5,700 nt of DNA, from NCBI GenBank assembly GCA_043802925.1, contig JAZDKP010000191.1, positions 1 to 5,700 on the forward strand, in the 5' to 3' direction. Within the stretch, counting starts at the first letter, position 1. Every line of letters begins with the position of its first letter. This DNA comes from JAZDKP01 sp043802925. Lineage in GTDB: Bacteria > Fibrobacterota > OXYB2-FULL-49-7 > JAEUSG01. Below, in pieces: positions 1-5,042 of this stretch. The notes under the pieces are model-generated. The model was not told the origin of the DNA, did no database searches, and saw only the letters and a list, made by a program, of their open reading frames with translations. The translations under genes and the position numbers were made by a program.

Positions 1-1
1 C

Positions 2-109
2 CAGAAGCAGTTGATAAAGAATGTCCGTGGCTTCCTTCGCAGGAAACAGAAAAGACCCGAAAAAGTACGGAATTATTTCCTTGAAAAACATGTCAGGTAT
101 GCCGCATAA
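2..109 (+). CDS. Possible C-terminal end of an unidentified upstream gene (partial)
   Basis: One plus-strand frame is open from the window edge to a TAA at 107-109 and gives 35 residues. The fragment is very basic, with the runs RRKQKRPEK and VRNYFLEKH, and ends in VRYAA. This mix of aromatic and charged residues looks like a real protein tail. A second frame is also open over 27 codons (to a TGA at 82-84), so coding is not certain. I do not recognise the family. The stop codon lies inside the left arm of an inverted repeat (104-128), which fits the end of a transcription unit. Confidence 0.4.
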   Translation, partial: QKQLIKNVRGFLRRKQKRPEKVRNYFLEKHVRYAA

Positions 110-128
110 AATGGTAACTACTTTATGC
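104..128 (+). terminator. Inverted repeat, weak terminator candidate
   Basis: GCATAAA (104-110) and TTTATGC (122-128) are perfect 7-base complementary arms around an 11-base spacer. The left arm covers the stop codon of the possible upstream gene. The stem is mostly A/T, and the downstream sequence is A/T-rich without a clean run of T, so this would be a poor intrinsic terminator. It could instead be an operator, since a TATAAT hexamer starts 14 bases further on. Confidence 0.3.
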
Positions 129-141
129 ACTCCTTAATAAT

Positions 142-147
142 TATAAT
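142..147 (+). promoter_or_regulatory. Candidate -10 hexamer for the lipoprotein gene
   Basis: A perfect TATAAT lies 18 bases before the ATG at 166, in a very A/T-rich stretch (135-150). No good TTGACA-like hexamer sits 16-18 bases upstream; the 17-base position reads TACTTT. Transcription starting near 154 would leave only about 12 leader bases, just enough for the AAGGGG ribosome site at 155-160. An A/T-rich match by chance is possible. Confidence 0.35.
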
Positions 148-165
148 TTAACCCAAGGGGTTCTC

Positions 166-696
166 ATGAACAAGTGTTTCTCCGTCCTACTGGCAATGGT
201 TTTGTTGGCGCTGTTCACAGGATGCGCATGTGTATGCCCAAAAACTGAAGCCAATGCCGTTACTCCACCTGTTGCGGATACAAAGGCGTCCACGGCAGTC
301 GACACCACCAAAACGAGCGTTGCCGTTCCGGCAATGGACAGCGCAAAAAAAGAGGTTAAGGCGGACACTGTCCAATCCTTGTCAGCGCCGGCCGATTCAT
401 CAAAGGCGACCGCGGTTTCGCCCGCCCCGCCAGTCGGCGCAAAAAAGGAAATCAAGCCCGATTCGACCCGCGCCGTTGAGAATAAAGCGGTCACGCCCTC
501 AGTCCAGACGGCGGACAGTCTGAAAAAAGCAACCCAATCCACACCGGCCGACACCTCAAAACAAGCCGGGGTCGTGGTTCAGAAGGTGCCCGCTGCAACG
601 GACTCCGTAAAAGCGGTGAAAGGCACTGTGACCGCGGATAGCGCCAAGAAGGAAAAGACCGCTCCCGTCAAGACGGACTCAAAACAGAAAAAGTAA
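166..696 (+). CDS. Lys/Ala/Thr/Pro-rich repeat lipoprotein, function unknown
   Basis: This is a 176-residue exported lipoprotein. MNK is followed by a hydrophobic stretch (residues 5-18) and the lipobox FTGC, with the lipidated cysteine at residue 20. Ala at position +2 predicts outer-membrane sorting, and two more cysteines follow at 22 and 24. The mature part has no Phe, Trp, Tyr or His. It is dominated by Ala, Lys, Thr, Ser, Val and Pro, so it should be disordered. A degenerate D-[S/T]-x-K unit recurs about nine times (near residues 37, 46, 58, 77, 117, 129, 145, 158 and 171), and DSAKKE occurs exactly twice (58-63 and 158-163). The start is supported by AAGGGG at 155-160, five bases from the ATG. 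The lipoprotein call rests on sequence; the role is unknown. A positively charged linker touching peptidoglycan or surface polymers is one possibility. The 48-base gap to the next gene suggests co-transcription. Confidence 0.85.
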   Translation: MNKCFSVLLAMVLLALFTGCACVCPKTEANAVTPPVADTKASTAVDTTKTSVAVPAMDSAKKEVKADTVQSLSAPADSSKATAVSPAPPVGAKKEIKPDSTRAVENKAVTPSVQTADSLKKATQSTPADTSKQAGVVVQKVPAATDSVKAVKGTVTADSAKKEKTAPVKTDSKQKK

Positions 697-733
697 GGTC
701 ATCGTGAAATTGAGAAGTGCTTTATTCTATGAA

Positions 734-739
734 AAGGAG
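734..739 (+). promoter_or_regulatory. Ribosome binding site deciding the start at 744
   Basis: AAGGAG lies four bases before the ATG at 744. The same frame also contains a GTG at 717 and an ATG at 729, but neither has a comparable site upstream, and both would add residues that do not look conserved. The start at 744 is therefore preferred. Confidence 0.7.
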
Positions 740-743
740 TCTT

Positions 744-935
744 ATGGCAAAGAAGGCGGCAATAGGAGAAAAGAAAGCCAAAACATCAGTACATTTGGAC
801 GATTTCTTCGACCAGGTTACAGTCAGGGCACTTGAAATTTATCTTGAAAGACAAGGCACCGGAAAAGCCGGCGATGATGTCAGCGATTGGGCCGCTGCAG
901 AGAAAGACATCAAGGCAAAATATAACATCGACTGA
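744..935 (+). CDS. Small DUF2934-like protein
   Basis: This 63-residue soluble protein starts with a Lys/Ala-rich segment (residues 1-14, MAKKAAIGEKKAK). A compact region follows at about residues 24-58, with the pattern V-x-x-x-A-L-E-I-Y-L-E-R-x-G, then G-D-D-x-x-D-W and A-A-E-K-D-I. It resembles the DUF2934 family pattern as I recall it: an alpha-helical A-Y-x-L-[W/Y]-E-x-x-G stretch, then D/H-W-x-x-A-E. That family has no established biochemical role, and members are short and often have a basic tail. There is no signal peptide or membrane segment. The gene sits 47 bases after the lipoprotein gene and 58 bases before the kinase gene. The family assignment is from memory of the motif; a profile search against DUF2934 would settle it. 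Confidence 0.72.
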   Translation: MAKKAAIGEKKAKTSVHLDDFFDQVTVRALEIYLERQGTGKAGDDVSDWAAAEKDIKAKYNID

Positions 936-944
936 GGCCTGTTG

Positions 945-976
945 CTATATTGACATATAGGTAGTCTATCTTTATT
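945..976 (+). promoter_or_regulatory. Candidate promoter and operator of the hybrid kinase gene
   Basis: CTATAT (945-950) and ATATAG (955-960) are perfect 6-base arms around TGAC. A perfect -35-like TTGACA (950-955) spans the centre of this dyad. A related half-site, CTATCT, follows at 966-971, so three half-sites are spaced 10-11 bases apart, about one helical turn. The best -10 candidate is TTTATT (971-976), with a short 15-base spacer, so the promoter is imperfect. The layout would let a DNA-binding protein cover the -35. That is inference. Confidence 0.35.
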
Positions 977-993
977 CGAAAAGGCGGTTTGGC

Positions 994-2493
994 ATGCCGG
1001 ACAGCGGTAAAACGCCTTTTAAAGTCAGTCTTCCAAGGACTGCCCAAGTCGGCCTTAGCATGGTGATGCTTTGCGGTGTCATTCTGCTGGATTATTTTAC
1101 CGGCCTGGAAATGCCCTTTGCTATCTTCTACCTTATACCTATCGCCTATGCCGGCTGGTTCCTGGGCCGCACCGCCGGTCTCGTAATTTCATTATTAAGT
1201 TTTACAGGCTGGTTCGGGGTTGATTACATCAGCGTGCATCAATATTCCATCTTTCTGGTAGTCGCCGGCAGCTGTATGTTTTTTCTGACCGCGCTGATGG
1301 CCTCCCGTCTTTCGATTTCATTAACAACAGAGCGGGAGGCCCGGGCGGTGGCGGAAATATCCACCCGCGCCAAGACAGAATTCCTGTCGAACATGAGCCA
1401 TGAAATCCGGACCCCCATGAATTCCATTCTGGGCACTGCCGATTTGCTCATGGAAACAAAATTATCAGCGGAACAAAAGGAATATGTCCGTCTTTTCCAG
1501 GCCGAGGGCGCGCAGCTGCTCAAGCTTATCAACAACCTTTTGGATATATCAAAGATTGAATCCGGAAAACTCGAAATGGAACACGCTTTTTTCAACATTC
1601 ATCGTATGATAGCGGAACTTCTATCAATCATGGCGTCAAGGGCGAAAGATAAAGGACTGCAATTGAAGTATGTCGTTTCCCCGGATATTGAACCGGAGAT
1701 TTACGGATCGCATGACCTGTTAAGGCGCGTCCTTTACAATCTGGTCGGCAATGCCGTCAAATTCACGGAAAACGGTCTCGTCACCCTCAACGTGGAATGG
1801 AAAAGCCTCAGGGATGAAACGCTTCTGTTCACGATATCGGATACGGGCATTGGCATTTCCGCGGACAAACTGGACGTTATTTTTGAACGGTTTACGCAGG
1901 CCGACGCCTCAACGACCAGGAAATATGGCGGAACAGGCCTGGGCCTGAGTCTCTCACGGAAAATAGTCGAAATGATGGGCGGAAGAATATGGGTCGAAAG
2001 CGTTCCGGGACAGGGAAGCACTTTTTATTTTACGCTGCCGGTAAAATGTCCAAAAGACGTCAACGTTCCCCCTGCTCCCCGCCCTGTGGCCGCGGCACCG
2101 GCACTACTTACGGCGGACACCCGGCCTCTGCGGATATTGATTGTGGAGGATTATGACGCCAACCGCGCCATCACACGGGCATTCCTTCGGAAGACGGCCT
2201 ATACCATAGACGAAGCTGAGAACGGCAAAATCGGTCTTGAAAAATACAAGCTAACCCGTTTTGACGTTATTTTGATGGATGTGCAGATGCCTGTGATGGA
2301 CGGGTACCAGGCCACACGGGCCATCCGCTCCTATGAAACGGAAAAAAAGCTATCTCCAGCGCCCATCATCGCCCTTACCGCGTATGCCTACGAGAAAGAC
2401 TCCGATGTATGCCTGACCGCAGGCTGCACCACCCGTCTAACAAAACCATATAGCAAGGCAGATCTGTTGAACGCAATACGCAGCGTAACCTGA
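994..2493 (+). CDS. Membrane-anchored hybrid sensor histidine kinase with receiver domain
   Basis: This 499-residue protein autophosphorylates on a histidine and passes the phosphate to its own receiver. Residues 18-106 hold about four hydrophobic helices, including FYLIPIAYAGWFLGRTAG, with little periplasmic sequence and no PAS, GAF or HAMP domain. The HisKA domain (about 125-192) carries SHEIRTP with the phospho-accepting His136. The ATPase domain has the N box (N249/N253), G1 box DTGIGI (283-288), F box FERFTQ (297-302) and G2 box GGTGLGL (312-318). After an Ala/Pro linker (about 352-378), the receiver (379-497) has E385-D386, phospho-acceptor D429 in LMDVQMP, T462 and K484. All key residues are present, so it should be active. 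No HPt domain follows and no response-regulator gene is adjacent, so its partner is elsewhere. The ATG at 994 is preceded by AAGGCGG (981-987). The signal is unknown; the membrane region may sense directly. Confidence 0.95.
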   Translation: MPDSGKTPFKVSLPRTAQVGLSMVMLCGVILLDYFTGLEMPFAIFYLIPIAYAGWFLGRTAGLVISLLSFTGWFGVDYISVHQYSIFLVVAGSCMFFLTALMASRLSISLTTEREARAVAEISTRAKTEFLSNMSHEIRTPMNSILGTADLLMETKLSAEQKEYVRLFQAEGAQLLKLINNLLDISKIESGKLEMEHAFFNIHRMIAELLSIMASRAKDKGLQLKYVVSPDIEPEIYGSHDLLRRVLYNLVGNAVKFTENGLVTLNVEWKSLRDETLLFTISDTGIGISADKLDVIFERFTQADASTTRKYGGTGLGLSLSRKIVEMMGGRIWVESVPGQGSTFYFTLPVKCPKDVNVPPAPRPVAAAPALLTADTRPLRILIVEDYDANRAITRAFLRKTAYTIDEAENGKIGLEKYKLTRFDVILMDVQMPVMDGYQATRAIRSYETEKKLSPAPIIALTAYAYEKDSDVCLTAGCTTRLTKPYSKADLLNAIRSVT

Positions 2494-2546
2494 ATGGAAG
2501 ATAACATTAGACTCCTTTTTAGCGATGAATCCAACCGTGGTCAAAC

Positions 2547-3221
2547 TCAGCCCTCCAGGTCCGATTTTGAGATGTCCGTATGACGTTCCTTAAGGTAGCT
2601 GATGAACTTTTCCATCGCGTTACGGGCGATGTCCTTGCAGCCGAGTCCGAAGGCAAGAGCGGTGCCGAAAGCGAGCGCAGCGATGACAACCTGTAAAATG
2701 ACGGCCAGGATGGAACCGCGGACATCGGCCTGTTCTACGGCAACAGCCACCACAAGCACCATGCCGATCCATTTGGTGATCCGGGACCACAGATTGGCAT
2801 AGGGACTGCCTTCGTTGCGGGACAGCGTCCGGACAAAACCCGCCAGAAAATTGACAAGAATCAGCCCGACCGCCAGTACAAAACCGCCGCTGATTAAGGA
2901 TGGAAGATGCGCCTCGATATTCCGGCGAAACTGCGTCACGGTCGTGATGTCGAGAACCTGGGCGGCCTTAAGGAACGCAACCATCAGGACAAGCCAATAC
3001 AAAATACGGCCGGCCAGTTGCGCAGGAGTCAGGTTCACCTCACCTTTCCGTAAAAATTCAGTCATCCTTGTCCGGTTGAAAAGGCGTGACGAACTGAACA
3101 GCGTAAACACCTTTGTTACAATGAATCGAAGGGCCCATGCGATCAGCCAGCCGGACAGGACCACGATAACGGCAATCGCCCAATGGGGCAGCAGGGAATA
3201 GAATTCAGTTATTTTATCCAT
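2547..3221 (-). CDS. TM-helix membrane protein related to MscS/CmpX-type channels, no beta domain
   Basis: This 224-residue inner-membrane protein has about five helices, near residues 14-37, 70-89, 107-130, 147-164 and 170-194. The segment LPSLISGGFVLAVGLILVNF and the last helix, with ALAFGTALAFGLGCKDIAR, match the conserved TM-helix repeat found in MscS-like and cyanobacterial CmpX-type proteins. The Gly/Ala-rich end resembles the pore-lining helix of MscS. About 30 mostly charged residues follow, and the cytoplasmic beta domain of a full MscS channel is missing. The stop codon is clean, so this looks like a naturally short member rather than a broken gene. The ATG at 3219-3221 is preceded by AAGGAG (3228-3233, minus strand) six bases away. 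The gene lies 23 bases downstream of the opine dehydrogenase gene, so they are very probably one transcript. A channel or scaffold role is inferred from the family only. Confidence 0.82.
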   Translation of the reverse strand: MDKITEFYSLLPHWAIAVIVVLSGWLIAWALRFIVTKVFTLFSSSRLFNRTRMTEFLRKGEVNLTPAQLAGRILYWLVLMVAFLKAAQVLDITTVTQFRRNIEAHLPSLISGGFVLAVGLILVNFLAGFVRTLSRNEGSPYANLWSRITKWIGMVLVVAVAVEQADVRGSILAVILQVVIAALAFGTALAFGLGCKDIARNAMEKFISYLKERHTDISKSDLEG

Positions 3222-3244
3222 ATCAGACTCCTTCTGAAAATCAA

Positions 3245-4390
3245 TTACTCAATACCGACAACCAGCTGGCGAATCTCTTTCACTGACAACCCCGCAAGCC
3301 CCATTCGTTCGACGGTACGGCCGTCGGCCCAATAGTCCTTGCCGTGCATTCCATTGGCCAGGGTTATAATTGTTTCCATCATCGGGACGGGTACGCCCAG
3401 CATCTTACCCAGCGATGCCAGCGGAACCAGACTCATGGGAACGTCCTCGGTAACGTATCGATGCAGAATACCATGCGGCGCCCTGATACCCCGGTAGCTT
3501 TCCGTGTTTTGAATGGCTTCGTGGAGGTCCCTGCCCGGCGAATCATAGGTAAGGTAGAGCCATTCGCGCGCGGAAACCGTGTGCACACCGAGGCTGCTTG
3601 CCACCGCAATCCGCTCCTTGTCCATTTGTTCCAGAATTTTGGCCACGGCCGGCGTGATACCGTCAAGATAGTAATCAAAGTCGCCCTCGGTGTTTTCGAT
3701 CCACCCGGCGCTTAAGAGTGTCAGGCCCGGGTGGAAGATTGCGCCGATATTTTCCATACCGGTTGAAAGCACGTTGTCGCCGGCCATAAATTGAGGAAAG
3801 GCTTGATTAAGGACAGGAAGAACATCGGGAATCCAATAGGCGGGAAGCGTTGCAAAACGCACGGTATTCTTTATCCGGAAGATACGGGCTTCGGACCGGG
3901 ACAAGGCCCTGGATGCGTAAATAAATGTTGAAGTTTCCCCGATTAACGGAGTTTCCCGGCTTTGTCCGGCGTTTACGATATTTCTGAATTCGAATGAACC
4001 ACCGGTCCTTCCGGGATTCAGGACAACAATTTGGTCGTCATGCAGGTGTGGGGCCATCTGCTCGGCGATAAACCGGTGCGCCGTAGCGGGAACAACCACC
4101 ATGATGATATTGGCATCCACAATCGCTTCCTCCATGGAGGAAGTTGCTTTTTCAATAGGACCGAATCCATTGACCTCACCCGTAAGGGTAATACCGCCAT
4201 GCCAGCGGACGGCATGAAGGTTTTCGTCCGTACGATTGTAGAGTTTGACGGAAAACCCCATGACCCCCAGGTGCCCCGCCATGGCCAGTCCGCCATTTCC
4301 CGACCCAATGATTGAAAATCGCACTGTTTTGGGCTTGTCTCGCAGCTCCTTCAACTTGGCGTGAAGGATTTGGTTTCTGTTTTCTTCCAT
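3245..4390 (-). CDS. NAD(P)-dependent octopine/nopaline (opine) dehydrogenase family enzyme
   Basis: Enzymes of this family reductively condense the amine of an amino acid with a 2-oxo acid, or run the reverse, using NAD(P)H. The 381-residue protein has a Rossmann nucleotide-binding motif, IIGSGNGGLAMAGHL (residues 27-41), followed by VKLYNR (48-53), where the cofactor ribose is usually read. Family signatures follow: VVVPATAH (98-105), LNPGRTGG (124-131), GETSTFIYASR (151-161), NIGAIFHPGLTLL (214-226) and AGWIENTEGDFDYYLDGITP (228-247). H220 is the likely conserved catalytic histidine. The C-terminal all-helical octopine-dehydrogenase domain spans about 200-370, so the enzyme is full length. 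An N-terminal extension of about 20 charged residues precedes the usual start. The ATG is supported by CGGAG (4397-4401, minus strand). Cytoplasmic. The substrates cannot be read from sequence; related ketoacid or amino-acid dehydrogenases are an alternative. Confidence 0.9.
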   Translation of the reverse strand: MEENRNQILHAKLKELRDKPKTVRFSIIGSGNGGLAMAGHLGVMGFSVKLYNRTDENLHAVRWHGGITLTGEVNGFGPIEKATSSMEEAIVDANIIMVVVPATAHRFIAEQMAPHLHDDQIVVLNPGRTGGSFEFRNIVNAGQSRETPLIGETSTFIYASRALSRSEARIFRIKNTVRFATLPAYWIPDVLPVLNQAFPQFMAGDNVLSTGMENIGAIFHPGLTLLSAGWIENTEGDFDYYLDGITPAVAKILEQMDKERIAVASSLGVHTVSAREWLYLTYDSPGRDLHEAIQNTESYRGIRAPHGILHRYVTEDVPMSLVPLASLGKMLGVPVPMMETIITLANGMHGKDYWADGRTVERMGLAGLSVKEIRQLVVGIE

Positions 4391-4458
4391 ATTAAGCTCC
4401 GGGAAATTCGATACGGGAAATACACAGTTGAATCAGGAATATCCTTTTTGCTATCACG

Positions 4459-4470
4459 GAATAATTATTC
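4459..4470. repeat. Perfect 12-base palindrome upstream of the opine dehydrogenase gene
   Basis: GAATAATTATTC is its own reverse complement. CAC (4455-4457) and GTG (4471-4473) flank it, with one unpaired G on the left. It lies 69 bases before the opine dehydrogenase ATG, in the 118-base gap after the membrane-protein gene. A dimeric regulator site is plausible, but an A/T-rich palindrome of this length can also arise by chance. Confidence 0.4.
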
Positions 4471-4471
4471 G

Positions 4472-4490
4472 TGCAACAGGCCCTGTGGCA
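4472..4490. other. Stem-loop in the 4391-4508 intergenic gap
   Basis: TGC and ACAG (4472-4479) pair with CTGT and GCA (4483-4490) around a GCC loop, with one A-G mismatch. On the plus strand a T5 run follows (4494-4498), but no plus-strand gene ends here. On the minus strand, the direction of the local genes, no T run follows. It may be a processing or pausing hairpin between the membrane-protein and opine dehydrogenase genes. Confidence 0.3.
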
Positions 4491-4508
4491 ATGTTTTTCA
4501 AAAGGAAA

Positions 4509-4862
4509 TTATGCGCCAAACAAATTTCTTGCCATTACAGTGGAAAGCAGGAGGATTCCCGCAATGATGCCGAGAGTCTTGGCGTACTTAATCCAATGGA
4601 TAAGCGTTGCGGGTTCCCCATTGGTTGTGGTTCCATTATAGAATCGGATGTCAAGGTACCTGGCGGCAGCAAGCGCCAGGACATTAAGAATGAATAATGC
4701 AACGTACAAGCCGGTAATAATTCCCTTGCGAAAAGCGATGGAGTAGGCAATCAACATCAGCGAGGCATTCCCGATGATAATCCAGAAAAGGGAGAGAATA
4801 AGGCCCGTAATAGGCGTTGGCGGGAGAGGGGTCTCTGCGGGACGTTTGGAATTATCGTTCAT
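4509..4862 (-). CDS. Small three-helix membrane protein of unknown family
   Basis: This 117-residue protein has a polar, Pro-rich start (residues 1-17, with PLPPTP) and three hydrophobic helices, near 18-42, 49-69 and 92-110. A short polar loop (about 70-90, RFYNGTTTNGEPATLIHW) separates the last two. It has no signal peptide cleavage site and no recognised motif, and I do not recognise the family. The ATG at 4860-4862 has a strong GGAGG (4868-4872, minus strand) five bases away, and hydrophobic character persists over the whole frame, so the gene is real. It lies between the sigma-54 activator gene and the opine dehydrogenase gene on the same strand, with gaps of 180 and 118 bases. Its leader carries a perfect dyad and two competing stem-loops, which suggests it is regulated separately from the activator gene. 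Confidence 0.8.
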   Translation of the reverse strand: MNDNSKRPAETPLPPTPITGLILSLFWIIIGNASLMLIAYSIAFRKGIITGLYVALFILNVLALAAARYLDIRFYNGTTTNGEPATLIHWIKYAKTLGIIAGILLLSTVMARNLFGA

Positions 4863-4867
4863 GACAA

Positions 4868-4909
4868 CCTCCAGTTTGAATTAACAACTGGATGGCGGCC
4901 CGACCATCC
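4868..4909 (-). promoter_or_regulatory. Competing leader stem-loops overlapping the ribosome binding site
   Basis: On the minus-strand transcript, GGATGG (4909-4904) can pair with CCATCC (4895-4890) across an 8-base loop. CCAGTT (4891-4886) can pair with AACTGG (4876-4871) across a 9-base loop. The two stems share the CC at 4891-4890, so both cannot form fully at once. The second stem ends inside the GGAGG ribosome site (4872-4868). This is the geometry of an on/off translation switch, but the stems are only six pairs each and no known riboswitch is recognised. Confidence 0.35.
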
Positions 4910-4918
4910 CAAACAACC

Positions 4919-4939
4919 TGTAACAAAGTGATTGTTACA
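4919..4939. promoter_or_regulatory. Perfect 8-N5-8 dyad, probable operator
   Basis: TGTAACAA (4919-4926) and TTGTTACA (4932-4939) are exact complementary arms around AGTGA. The 21-base site lies 57 bases before the ATG of the three-helix membrane protein. It is not followed by a T run on the minus strand (the next bases are GGTTGTTTGGG), so it is unlikely to be an intrinsic terminator. Arms with a 5-base spacer are also seen in NtrC-type sites, and the adjacent gene encodes an NtrC-family activator. No matching -24/-12 element was found downstream, so a repressor site is as likely. Confidence 0.55.
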
Positions 4940-4955
4940 CCCAGAGACAAAATTT

Positions 4956-4964
4956 AATATAATA
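4956..4964 (-). promoter_or_regulatory. Candidate -10 region upstream of the three-helix membrane protein gene
   Basis: Read on the minus strand, this A/T-rich patch gives overlapping TATTAT (4964-4959) and TATATT (4961-4956). Transcription would start near 4949 and place the 21-base dyad at about +10 to +30. No good -35 hexamer is seen; the best-spaced position reads TTTCTT. The plus strand holds an exact TATAAT (4958-4963) here, but no plus-strand gene follows it. Confidence 0.3.
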
Positions 4965-4974
4965 AAGCCATATT

Positions 4975-5001
4975 GAGAAAGAAAGGCTGTTCCATAAACA
5001 G
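4975..5001 (-). terminator. Weak terminator candidate after the sigma-54 activator gene
   Basis: On the minus strand, CTGTT (5001-4997) pairs with AACAG (4991-4987) around a five-base loop. A pyrimidine-rich CCTTTCTTTCTC (4986-4975) follows. The stem is short and the T tract is interrupted, so termination would be partial. It lies 42 bases after the activator stop codon, where a terminator would be expected. Confidence 0.3.
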
Positions 5002-5042
5002 ACGGCGAAAATCATCTTTACGACAATAACGGTCGAGCATGT

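Noticed and set aside
141..554. 137-residue open frame on the minus strand, opposite the lipoprotein gene
   Set aside because: It is the antisense shadow of a low-complexity, G/C-biased coding sequence. The plus-strand reading has a lipobox and a ribosome site, and the minus reading has neither.
717..743. Longer GTG start (717) or ATG start (729) for the DUF2934-like gene
   Set aside because: The ATG at 744 has a clear AAGGAG just upstream, and the extra residues add nothing that looks conserved.
2494..2546. Bidirectional terminator between the convergent kinase and TM-helix genes
   Set aside because: The 53-base gap has a T5 run (2516-2520) but no stem of useful length before it on either strand.
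2815..3201. 128-residue open frame on the plus strand, inside the TM-helix protein gene
   Set aside because: Its composition is Arg/Thr/Ser-rich without hydrophobic patterning, and it lies entirely opposite a convincing membrane protein gene.
4429..4449. AGGAATATCCT followed by T5 as a plus-strand terminator
   Set aside because: The stem is only four pairs with a three-base loop, and no plus-strand gene ends nearby.
4428..4697. 89-residue open frame on the plus strand across the intergenic gap
   Set aside because: It overlaps the three-helix membrane protein gene on the other strand and shows no recognisable motif. Its only possible support is a plus-strand A/T-rich context.
4863..5042. Sigma-54 promoter (-24/-12) for the membrane-protein gene
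   Set aside because: I scanned the minus strand for GG-N10-GC and TGGCAC-N5-TTGC and found no match. The nearest, TGGAAC-N5-TTCT, lacks the essential GC at -12.
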